Source: Chitinispirillum alkaliphilum
Lineage (GTDB): Bacteria > Fibrobacterota > Chitinivibrionia > Chitinivibrionales > Chitinispirillaceae
Assembly (NCBI GenBank): GCA_001045525.1
Contig: LDWW01000015.1
Span: 1 to 64,000, forward strand
Direction: 5' to 3'
DNA length: 64,000 nucleotides
Under the pieces are notes generated by a model. It was given only the letters and a program-made list of their open reading frames with translations. It was not told the DNA's origin and searched no databases. Positions 57,284 through 64,000 of this stretch are shown here, one piece after another. Numbering within the stretch: position 1 is the first letter of the stretch; each line of letters starts with the position of its first letter. The position numbers and the translations under genes are program-made.

Positions 57284-57560
57284 GGAGTTCCCTCGCTTTT
57301 TCTCTGCCCTCTTTGAGCGCCAGCTGCCCGTCAGGGGTTATATAGTAACATTTGCGGAGTTTGCCGTTGGTTTTTTCCGTAGCCCTGCTCAGGTATCCCT
57401 CGCGAAGCATCCGGTGAAGGATCGGGTAGAGGGTGCCGGGGCTGAGGGTGTAGCCATGGGAGGAAAGTTCCCTCAGCAGTTCAAACCCATACACTTTCCC
57501 CTCGTCTGCGTGGTGGAGGATGTGAAGCTTGATAAAACCGAGAAAAAGTGACCTCTGCAC
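57255..57560 (-). CDS. PadR-family transcriptional regulator
   Basis: 101 residues, winged-helix PadR type: FIKLHILHHADEGKVYGFEL, then GYTLSPGTLYPILHRMLREG and the wing with RKCYYITPDGQLAL. The GTG start at 57560 follows GGAGGG by 8 bp. Very short C-terminus (subfamily 1-like). First gene of the padR-ABC-fetB operon, and overlaps the ATPase gene, so it probably represses its own transporter operon; the ligand is unknown. Confidence 0.9.
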   Translation of the reverse strand: MQRSLFLGFIKLHILHHADEGKVYGFELLRELSSHGYTLSPGTLYPILHRMLREGYLSRATEKTNGKLRKCYYITPDGQLALKEGREKARELLGEIDNTAD

Positions 57561-57716
57561 TGTATCGCCCTCCGTTATCGAAAACCGATATAAAATACAT
57601 CGTTTGATTTTTTAGATCAAGAAGAATAGATTGAGTGCTGTTGTCTTCCTGCAGAGTATTATTTTACATCTCTTTGCATTCGATTTAATCATATAAAAAA
57701 TGAGGGGCTGTTTTTT

Positions 57717-59519
57717 ATGAACAATTCTTTACCCTGGAGCCGCACCCACAGTTGTGGTGAACTTAGCTCAAATGATGAGAATAGAGAAGTTGTTCTTGCT
57801 GGTTGGGTTCATAACTGGAGGGATCATGGTGGAGTTATATTTATCGATCTGAGAGACAGGGCTGGCATAACTCAGCTGATTTTTAATCCTTCTGCAAATG
57901 CCGGGCTTGCCAAAAAGGCTTCACGCCTGAGGCATGAGTTTGTGATAGCGATAAGGGGCAGGGTTCAGAGACGGCCTGATGAGATGGTAAATCCCAAAAT
58001 GGTAACCGGGGGGATTGAGATTGCGGTAGACGCACTGGAAATTCTCAACGACTCCCAGACACCTCCCCTGCACATCAACAGTCCGGAAAAGACGGAATCC
58101 GAGGAACTGAGGTTAAAATACCGCTACCTCGATTTGAGGCGGCCCTTTTTGAAAAAAAACATCATTTTCAGGCATACCCTGACCATGGAGGTTCGAAAGT
58201 TTCTCAGTTCCCAGGGGTTTTATGAAATTGAGACTCCATTACTAATGAAGAGCACTCCGGAGGGAGCACGTGATTTTCTGGTTCCAAGCAGACTCAGCAA
58301 GGGACGGTTTTATGCTCTGCCCCAGTCGCCACAGACCTATAAGCAGTTATTGATGGTGTCGGGGTTTGAGAGGTATTTTCAGCTGGCGCGCTGTTTCAGG
58401 GACGAGGACCTTCGGGCCGATCGTCAGCCTGAGTTTACCCAGATCGATGCGGAGTTGTCGTTTGTGGATGAGGAGGAGATTTATCTATTGTTTGAGGGAC
58501 TGATAAAAACTGTTTTCCAGAACTGTCTGGGTAAAGAGATCAGCACACCATTCAGGCGTATGAGCTACAGGGAAGCGCTTTACACCTATGGAACCGATAA
58601 GCCCGATTTGAGGTTTGATCTGCCGATAAAAGATGTTTCTTCACTCTTTAGCGACTCGTCATTTAAGGTTTTCAGAACAGTATTGCAGAAGAAGGGTGCG
58701 ATTGGAGCGATATGCGGAAAAAGCTGCGGGGATTTTTCCAGAAAGAAAATCGATGAACTTACGGCTCTTGTGGGAAGGTATGGTGCGGCCGGTCTCGTTT
58801 GGTTAAGGGTTAAGGATGGGGGGCTGCTTGAGGGCCCTTCTGCAAAGTTTTTTACACCTCAGGAGTCAGAGTCCCTTATTGCAGAAACCGGTGCTGAGCA
58901 GGGGGATATGATTTTCATTGTTGCGGCTTCGGGTGAAGTATGTTTTCCTTCTCTTGGGCAGTTGAGGCTGGAGCTGGGGCGGATAAAGGATTTGATGCGA
59001 AAAGATGAGTTCAGTTTGCTTTGGGTATATGGGTTTCCGCTTTTTCAGTTTAGTGAGGAGGAGAATCGCTACACCTCTGTTCATCATCCGTTTACTGCGC
59101 CGTTGGGGGAGGATGTGGAGTTGCTGGATGGAGCTGACTTTCACAAGGCGCGTTCAAGGGCTTACGATTTAGTGCTCAACGGAACTGAAATCGGGGGCGG
59201 AAGTATCAGAATTCACAATCAGAGCCTTCAGAGGAAAATATTCAACCTTCTTGAGATAGGTGAGAGGGAGGCGGAGGAGAAGTTTGGTTTTCTGCTTCAT
59301 GCCCTCTCTTTCGGAGCGCCGCCTCACGGCGGGATTGCTCTTGGGCTGGACAGGTTGATTATGCTTATGCTCGGATTGGACAGTATACGGGATGTGATAC
59401 CGTTTCCAAAAACTGCTGCGGGTATTTCTGTGATGGATAATGCACCCGACACAGTTTCCGGCAGGCAACTTGCTGAACTGGGTATAGGGCTGGTTGGTGA
59501 TGAGGGAGGAGACGGGTAA
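57717..59519 (+). CDS. aspS: Aspartyl-tRNA synthetase
   Basis: Charges tRNA-Asp. The 600 residues match the bacterial type. An N-terminal OB-fold anticodon-binding domain (VVLAGWVHNWRDHGGVIFID) is followed by class II motif 2 (FQLARCFRDEDLRADRQPEF), the bacterial GAD insertion (about 290-420) and motif 3 (GIALGLDRLIMLMLG). Whether it is Asp-specific or also charges tRNA-Asn is not decided. Starts after GAGGGG at about 14 bp. The tRNA-Asp gene lies 3.9 kb downstream. Confidence 0.95.
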   Translation: MNNSLPWSRTHSCGELSSNDENREVVLAGWVHNWRDHGGVIFIDLRDRAGITQLIFNPSANAGLAKKASRLRHEFVIAIRGRVQRRPDEMVNPKMVTGGIEIAVDALEILNDSQTPPLHINSPEKTESEELRLKYRYLDLRRPFLKKNIIFRHTLTMEVRKFLSSQGFYEIETPLLMKSTPEGARDFLVPSRLSKGRFYALPQSPQTYKQLLMVSGFERYFQLARCFRDEDLRADRQPEFTQIDAELSFVDEEEIYLLFEGLIKTVFQNCLGKEISTPFRRMSYREALYTYGTDKPDLRFDLPIKDVSSLFSDSSFKVFRTVLQKKGAIGAICGKSCGDFSRKKIDELTALVGRYGAAGLVWLRVKDGGLLEGPSAKFFTPQESESLIAETGAEQGDMIFIVAASGEVCFPSLGQLRLELGRIKDLMRKDEFSLLWVYGFPLFQFSEEENRYTSVHHPFTAPLGEDVELLDGADFHKARSRAYDLVLNGTEIGGGSIRIHNQSLQRKIFNLLEIGEREAEEKFGFLLHALSFGAPPHGGIALGLDRLIMLMLGLDSIRDVIPFPKTAAGISVMDNAPDTVSGRQLAELGIGLVGDEGGDG

Positions 59520-59572
59520 GTGGGTTAAAGTTTCCTTGGTCAATGTTTTAGGGGGGAACTTTTAGCTTAGAC

Positions 59573-59602
59573 TTGACATGTTCTTTAATTAATAACTATT
59601 AT
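59573..59602 (+). promoter_or_regulatory. Sigma70-type promoter for the small lipoprotein gene
   Basis: TTGACA (59573-59578) and TATTAT (59597-59602) are separated by 18 bp of AT-rich DNA. It is the best -35/-10 pair I found in the window, about 60 bp ahead of the lipoprotein ATG. Confidence 0.7.
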
Positions 59603-59661
59603 TATTGTTACCGGTTTAGAGCTGGTCCGGTTATAGAAAAGAAATTAATCTGGAGGATGGA

Positions 59662-59895
59662 ATGTTGGTTAAGGCAAAGGCAATTGCAAGATTTTTGATT
59701 GTTGGAGGAATTTTGATCTCTTTTGGCGCAGGATGTAGTACAACCCCAACGATAAGTCAGGAAGATCAGGACAGGCTTGAAGAGGCCAGGATTGCAGCTG
59801 AAGAAGCAGAAAGAAAGCTCTCTGAGCTAAGACAGGAAAGGATTCGCCTTGAGCAGGGTGTTGATGAAGAGCCTGAAGCAGATCAGGAGCCGTAG
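59662..59895 (+). CDS. Small coiled-coil lipoprotein
   Basis: 77 residues. Signal peptide with lipobox SFGAGC (Cys at about residue 25), followed by STTPT and a Glu/Arg-rich helix (about 32-66) with heptads (RLEEARIAAEEAERKLSELR), then an acidic tail. It resembles Lpp-like or other small trimeric envelope lipoproteins in layout, without a C-terminal Lys for peptidoglycan attachment. GGAGG lies upstream of ATG 59662; a good promoter suggests high expression. Confidence 0.8.
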   Translation: MLVKAKAIARFLIVGGILISFGAGCSTTPTISQEDQDRLEEARIAAEEAERKLSELRQERIRLEQGVDEEPEADQEP

Positions 59896-60100
59896 GAAGT
59901 TTTCCCATGTTTGCAAACTGTACGGTCACGTAGAGTGTTTTTTCACTATAACCTATCCTGAGGATGGCCGCTTTCCGACATTTTGGACGAATTTCAAATG
60001 CAAGTCAGGACTATCGGTTTGAAACGTTTCTGTTCCGAGAGACGGTCATATATAATTCTCTGAAAAATTTTGTTTAAGGCGAAGGATACTCGGTCCTTTA

Positions 60101-62410
60101 ATGAACACTAATTCCCGGAAAAAAACAGCACGGATAATCACAATCGGCGGGCGTAACTTTAAGCCCCGTATTCCGTCATTCCTAACCTATCCGCTCGTAG
60201 TACTGGCTCTCACTGTTATCGTTTTAATTCTGTTTTTTCCTTTCCACACAACAGTGCAGCCTTACGACTTGCCCAAAGTGGGTGAAGCAGCAAAAGAGAC
60301 GATTATAGCTCCTTTTACTTTTGACATAAAACGATCGGCCGATGAGCTGGAGAGGGAGCGTAACAGGGCAATGGATCAGGTACTTCTGGTTATGGAGTAT
60401 GATTCTGATGTTGCCGCAGGGGTTTTAGAAAGAATGGAGGAGGTTAGAGCTGATCTGAATCTCTATATCGATGAAACTGCCTCCGACTCTTTAAAAGAGC
60501 AGGTATATCGCCGACTCTCAAGGGAACTTTCCAACAGGGCTTTGCAGAATCTTATCAGCAGACCCGCACTTCTTGACGAGGCTGCAAGACAGGCGTCATT
60601 CACTCTGGAGAACGGAATCGCTTCAGTGCTTCTTGTCTCCAGTCCCGAGCAGCTTGCAGAGCTCAGGGCCCAGTACAATACCTCCTTTGATCAGCAGCTC
60701 CACTACGATAAGAAATTCGTTTCTCTTAAAAGGGACGGCTCAGAGTCTGTGGTTTCCACTGCGGAGATTCCGGTCAAGGAGGTTGCTCTCGAGCAGGTAA
60801 ATGACCGTCTCAAAAGGGAGCGTAACCTCAGCTCTGAAGCGTTAAACACAATTTATGAGTTGTTGTATGTTTATGTGCGTCCCAACATAAGAGTTAACGG
60901 GGCTCTGACCATGAAGCGGCGCAATGAGGCTGCTGATGCAGTTCTTGAAATCAGTGGCAAGGTGATTAAGGATACAGAGGTGGTTAGAAAGCACCAGGAG
61001 GTGACCCCTGAAATCGTACAGAAAATCAGATCTCTTCATAAAGCTCTGGACAGAACGGAGGGTGTGGAGGCGAAAAGGCGGATAAGGGCGGGTAATATCG
61101 GGCGTTTGATGTTTGCATTGATCCCCTTACTCTTTTTTGCCTATTACATCAAATATCATGAACCTGATCTGGTCAAGTCACCAAAACAGCTAAGTGCGCT
61201 GGCACTCTGTCTTGTGCTGCAGGTGGTTGTTATCCGGGCTGCACTGTTCATTTTGCCAAAGTTGTTTGGTGAGGGGATGTATGAACTGCTGGTGGTCCCT
61301 GAGTATCTCATACCTGTTTCTCTTGGCGCAATCCTTACCGCTATTCTGTTCAACTTGCGCATATCTATGATGATGGCTCTGTTTACAGCTATCTATTTAG
61401 CTGTGGTGCTGGGGTTCAACCATTTTTTCTTTATCTATGGATTTCTCTGTTCTTTGGTTTCCAGCCTTTTTACTCATCACATCCGCTACAGGTGGCATTT
61501 TTTCAAGGCTATTCCGCCCGTCACTATCGTAAGCGTTGTGCTTATTACATTTTGGCATCTTATCGGGTTCAAAATTCCGCTGATTGCACTTGGTCAGAAT
61601 TTCATCCTTGCCTTTTTAAGTGTTGTGGGGTCGATGTTTCTGGCCATGATTCTTACTCCGATGTTTGAAAGGCTCTTTGACATATCAACTGATATGACTC
61701 TGGTAGAGCTTTCAGACATGAATCATCCGATACTCAAGAGGCTCTCCATTGAGGCTGCCGGTACGTACAATCATAGTGTTCTGGTTGGTAATCTTGCTGA
61801 GTCTGCAGCTCAGAGAATAGGGGCAAATGCGCTTCTTGCAAGAGTGGCATCCTACTATCATGATATAGGGAAAATTGAAAAATCTGACTATTTTGTTGAA
61901 AACTGTATGCATGGAGACAGAAATCGTCACAGCAAGCTGACTCCCAGCATGAGTGCCCTGGTGATATCTTCACATGTCAAGGATGGTGTTGAGCTGGCCA
62001 AAAAGTACAAGCTTCCACGGGTAATTCAGGATGTGATAATGCAGCATCATGGCACCAGTACCGTATCCTTCTTCTATGAGAAAGCTCTTGAGCAGGACCC
62101 TCATAAGCAGGTGCAGGAGAAAGATTTCCGTTATCCGGGACCACCTCCTCAGACTCGTGAAACCGCTATTATCATGCTGGCCGATTCAGTGGAGGCAGCA
62201 TCAAGAAGCATTGCCAGCAGCTCACCCAAGCTTCTCAGGGAATTGGTAAAGAAAATCATCAGAGACAAGTTTCTTGCCTCTCAACTGGATCAGTGTAATC
62301 TGACTCAAAGAGATTTATACGAAATAGTGGAAGGCTTTATGCCTGTCCTGCAGGGGATCTTTCACACCAGGATAGAGTATCCAAATAAAAAAAAGGGAGT
62401 GTTTATATAA
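60101..62410 (+). CDS. 7TMR-HD family phosphohydrolase (PgpH-like)
   Basis: 769 residues. TM1 at about 30-48; an extracytoplasmic 7TMR-HDED domain at about 50-325; a seven-TM block at about 328-530; and a cytosolic HD domain at about 545-740 with YNHSVLVGNLAE, YYHDIGKIEKSDYF (His587-Asp588) and VIMQHHGT. Characterised relatives such as Listeria PgpH hydrolyse c-di-AMP to pApA, which would make this the counterpart of the cyclase-domain gene at the left edge. The substrate is inferred from family. ybeY and dgkA, frequent followers, are absent; the stop shares one base with the next ATG. Confidence 0.9.
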   Translation: MNTNSRKKTARIITIGGRNFKPRIPSFLTYPLVVLALTVIVLILFFPFHTTVQPYDLPKVGEAAKETIIAPFTFDIKRSADELERERNRAMDQVLLVMEYDSDVAAGVLERMEEVRADLNLYIDETASDSLKEQVYRRLSRELSNRALQNLISRPALLDEAARQASFTLENGIASVLLVSSPEQLAELRAQYNTSFDQQLHYDKKFVSLKRDGSESVVSTAEIPVKEVALEQVNDRLKRERNLSSEALNTIYELLYVYVRPNIRVNGALTMKRRNEAADAVLEISGKVIKDTEVVRKHQEVTPEIVQKIRSLHKALDRTEGVEAKRRIRAGNIGRLMFALIPLLFFAYYIKYHEPDLVKSPKQLSALALCLVLQVVVIRAALFILPKLFGEGMYELLVVPEYLIPVSLGAILTAILFNLRISMMMALFTAIYLAVVLGFNHFFFIYGFLCSLVSSLFTHHIRYRWHFFKAIPPVTIVSVVLITFWHLIGFKIPLIALGQNFILAFLSVVGSMFLAMILTPMFERLFDISTDMTLVELSDMNHPILKRLSIEAAGTYNHSVLVGNLAESAAQRIGANALLARVASYYHDIGKIEKSDYFVENCMHGDRNRHSKLTPSMSALVISSHVKDGVELAKKYKLPRVIQDVIMQHHGTSTVSFFYEKALEQDPHKQVQEKDFRYPGPPPQTRETAIIMLADSVEAASRSIASSSPKLLRELVKKIIRDKFLASQLDQCNLTQRDLYEIVEGFMPVLQGIFHTRIEYPNKKKGVFI

Positions 62411-63021
62411 TGGGCAGAAAGAACAAGGGGTTTACAAGGAAAAACTTTTTCATCGACCGTAATTTACAGGGCAGGTATATGGTTACTTTTCTTGTTCCCA
62501 TGATAATACTCCTGCTTTTTATGCTGGTTACCCTGTATTTCGCTTCTCAAACAATTATTTCCACGACAGCACGAATTGCAAGAAGGGATATGCAGAACAT
62601 TACTGCTATGCATATGCAGGACAGGCCAGAGCCTACGGTGGAAGAGTACAGGGCACTCACAAACGAACTGAATGAATATGTAAGGGAACTCTCTACCAGT
62701 GCCAGTATCAGGCGTGAGCTTGTGGGCTCCTTGTTGTTTGTGTTTGGTGTGGGGCTGTTGCTTGTGATAGCTCAGATCGTTCTGTTAACTATATTTTTCT
62801 CTCATAAACTGGCAGGTCCGGTGTATCGTTTTGAAAAAGCCTGTAAAACTGTGATAGAGGGGTCATATGTAGATATGATCTATCTGCGCAGGGGAGATCA
62901 GATGCAGAATCTGGCGAAATTGCTAAATGAAGCGATAAGTGTTACACGGGAAAGAATGAATATCCTGGCCTCTGGTGAGCAGGATAAAAAAGAAGAACTT
63001 AGTTCAAAAATAAAGATATAA
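62410..63021 (+). CDS. Two-TM HAMP-domain membrane protein
   Basis: 203 residues. TM1 at about 25-46 (YMVTFLVPMIILLLFMLVTL), a short extracytoplasmic loop of about 60 residues, TM2 at about 106-129, then a HAMP-like segment (SHKLAGPVYRFEKACKTVIE and further to about 185). No kinase, cyclase or methyl-accepting domain follows, only a charged tail. The start shares its first base with the previous stop, so it is co-translated with the 7TMR-HD protein and may form part of its regulation. Confidence 0.75.
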   Translation: MGRKNKGFTRKNFFIDRNLQGRYMVTFLVPMIILLLFMLVTLYFASQTIISTTARIARRDMQNITAMHMQDRPEPTVEEYRALTNELNEYVRELSTSASIRRELVGSLLFVFGVGLLLVIAQIVLLTIFFSHKLAGPVYRFEKACKTVIEGSYVDMIYLRRGDQMQNLAKLLNEAISVTRERMNILASGEQDKKEELSSKIKI

Positions 63022-63085
63022 ACACTTTTTTATGTTGACTTTAACCTTACAATAATCTAATTTATTAAACTGTTTTGGAAACGTT

Positions 63086-63307
63086 ATGAAAAAAAATCTC
63101 TTTGAAAAAAATAATTTTGTTCTTTTCGGAATTAGTTTGGTCCTTCTGGCTGTAGGATATATTTTATTAGCCCAGGGTCCTGCGGACAATCACTTGTCCA
63201 AAAGTGTTGCTCCAGCTATTCTGGTTTTTGTTTACGGCGGACTTCTACCTTATAGTATATTGTCAGGGTATCTGAAGGCCGGTAAAAAAGAGAACAAAGG
63301 AAAATAA
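63086..63307 (+). CDS. DUF3098 small membrane protein
   Basis: 73 residues with two TMs: FEKNNFVLFGISLVLLAVGY and VAPAILVFVYGGLLPYSI. The segment GPADNHLSKSVAP between them matches DUF3098, a small integral-membrane family of unknown role. It ends in a basic KAGKKENKGK tail. The tRNA-Val gene begins at the next base after the stop. Confidence 0.85.
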   Translation: MKKNLFEKNNFVLFGISLVLLAVGYILLAQGPADNHLSKSVAPAILVFVYGGLLPYSILSGYLKAGKKENKGK

Positions 63308-63382
63308 GGGCGTTTAGCTCAGCTGGTATAGAGTGCCTGCCTTACAAGCAGGTGGTCGTAGGTTCGAATCCTACAACGCCCA
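63308..63382 (+). tRNA. tRNA-Val (TAC anticodon)
   Basis: Full cloverleaf: acceptor GGGCGTT with AACGCCC, D-arm GCTCAGCTGGTATAGAGT, anticodon arm CTGCCTTACAAGCAG with anticodon TAC, and T-arm with GGTTCGAATCC. The discriminator is A; no CCA is encoded. Confidence 0.95.
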
Positions 63383-63393
63383 TTTAAATATAT

Positions 63394-63470
63394 GGACCGG
63401 TAGTTCAGTTGGTTAGAACGCTGGCCTGTCAAGCCAGAGGCCGCGAGTTCAAGTCTCGTCCGGTCCGCCA
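63394..63470 (+). tRNA. tRNA-Asp (GTC anticodon)
   Basis: Acceptor GGACCGG with CCGGTCC, anticodon arm CTGGCCTGTCAAGCCAG with anticodon GTC, T-arm GAGTTCAAGTCTC, discriminator G and an encoded CCA. It lies 11 bp after tRNA-Val, with which it is probably co-transcribed. Confidence 0.96.
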
Positions 63471-63475
63471 TATGA

Positions 63476-63510
63476 AGCCCTCTTCAAAAAAGAGGGCTAT
63501 TTTTGTTTTT
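63476..63510 (+). terminator. Rho-independent terminator after the tRNA pair
   Basis: AGCCCTCTT (63476-63484) and AAGAGGGCT (63490-63498) form a perfect 9-bp stem with a CAAAA loop, followed by ATTTTTGTTTTT. Confidence 0.93.
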
Positions 63511-63594
63511 GGGACTGGTTTTTAATCATATTTAGATAATCGTATTTATTTACTCAGAAGCTTGAATTTTTCCTAATCAGGGATTGAGCAACTA

Positions 63595-64000
63595 ATGGCT
63601 CAGAATATTGTGCTTATTGGTTCTTTGGCCGATAGTGAACTGGAATTAATAAAAGAAGTTGCGTCCCAATGGAATCTGGAAATTACCCCATTTGATTCCC
63701 AAAAATCTTCACCTTCTGCGGTTGGTTATATTTCCGCACTTCCATGCTCCTTTGACTCTCTGTTACAGTTATTTGCATCACAATCAATTGGTTTTGGGGA
63801 AAGAATTCCTTTCTTTCAGAAGCTTGAGACTGGTACTGTTCCGGAGTTTATGAAGGCGCTGCCTGTAAGCGGATTTTTCCAATTACCCCTAACTCCTCCG
63901 GTTGTTTACAACATGATTGCAGCCATGGTTCGGAACTGTGATGTGGTAAAGAGGGAAAACCAGCTAATCCGTGATATTTCTAAATACAGAAATCAAAACC
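63595..64000 (+). CDS. Unidentified protein, N-terminal part (runs off the window)
   Basis: Open frame from ATG 63595 to the window end (135 residues, no stop), upstream of which is the weak site CAGGGATTGAG. The first ~120 residues suggest an alpha/beta receiver-like fold: NIVLIGSLADSELELIKEVA (strand and helix) at the start and LPVSGFFQLPLTPPVVYNMI near residue 100-118, with no phospho-aspartate at the expected place. A charged helix (VKRENQLIRDISKYR) begins at the cut, like the linker of a pseudo-receiver followed by an output domain. The identity depends on sequence beyond 64000. Confidence 0.65.
   Translation, partial: MAQNIVLIGSLADSELELIKEVASQWNLEITPFDSQKSSPSAVGYISALPCSFDSLLQLFASQSIGFGERIPFFQKLETGTVPEFMKALPVSGFFQLPLTPPVVYNMIAAMVRNCDVVKRENQLIRDISKYRNQN

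Overview
This is a bacterial chromosomal window of moderate GC with about 51 protein-coding genes, two tRNAs, one riboswitch and a 0.7-kb satellite-like repeat array. Nothing in it looks like a plasmid, phage or intact insertion sequence. The organism appears to be a Gram-negative (double-membrane) member of the Fibrobacterota / FCB-like lineages. Pointers are beta-barrel-like outer-membrane proteins, a secreted deacetylase ending in a type-IX-secretion-like C-terminal domain, DUF3098, a Chlamydia-like long GlyA and a tandem-fused UvrA. This placement is inference from gene style and no marker gene was compared.

Region by region. 1-6937: the end of a DisA_N-type (c-di-AMP cyclase) gene, then pgi-yjbQ, a compact trpE-trpG-trpC-trpF run without trpD or trpBA, and hemW. 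6938-8096: no gene, occupied by about 17 copies of a 42/43-bp repeat built from about 21-bp half-units that each begin TATATTTG. 8097-21822: housekeeping genes (folD, era, a four-ATPase UvrA, dus overlapping larB) mixed with a Cache-like sensor without an output domain, DUF378, a VIT1/CCC1-like transporter, a glycosyltransferase and a glutaminyl cyclase. 22048-26617: a large membrane/spermidine-synthase-fold/TPR protein, then glyA under a ZTP (pfl) riboswitch.

26855-32160 is the most unusual block. Four overlapping genes encode a predicted outer-membrane protein, an ExbB/TolQ/MotA-type channel protein with a coiled-coil tail, a one-TM ExbD/TolR-like partner, and an 847-residue protein with Ig/cadherin-like periplasmic domains and a C-terminal beta-barrel. 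Together they look like a proton-motive-force-driven trans-envelope machine that I cannot match to Tol-Pal, Ton or Mot. 32301-45483 holds an orphan SLOG-like/ART-like protein, a thioredoxin-rhodanese fusion, PilZ, a Zn/Cd P-type ATPase, ptsP, murJ, an HTH protein with a histone-H1-like lysine tail, a GIY-YIG nuclease fused to a dead DnaQ-like exonuclease, an AAC(3)-family acetyltransferase and an SDR.

45736-57560: metK, the nfnAB-type flavoprotein pair, the secreted CE4 deacetylase, a soluble histidine kinase and an NtrC-type regulator flanking a ligand-less ferritin-like protein, and a padR-ABC-fetB operon. 57717-64000: aspS, a small lipoprotein with a good sigma70 promoter, a PgpH-like 7TMR-HD protein (c-di-AMP phosphodiesterase family) translationally coupled to a HAMP membrane protein, DUF3098, tRNA-Val(TAC), tRNA-Asp(GTC), a strong terminator, and the start of an unidentified gene running off the right edge. 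Nucleotide second messengers recur: c-di-AMP synthesis at the left edge, c-di-AMP breakdown near the right edge, and c-di-GMP binding (PilZ) in the middle.

All assignments come from reading motifs by eye. No database search was run.
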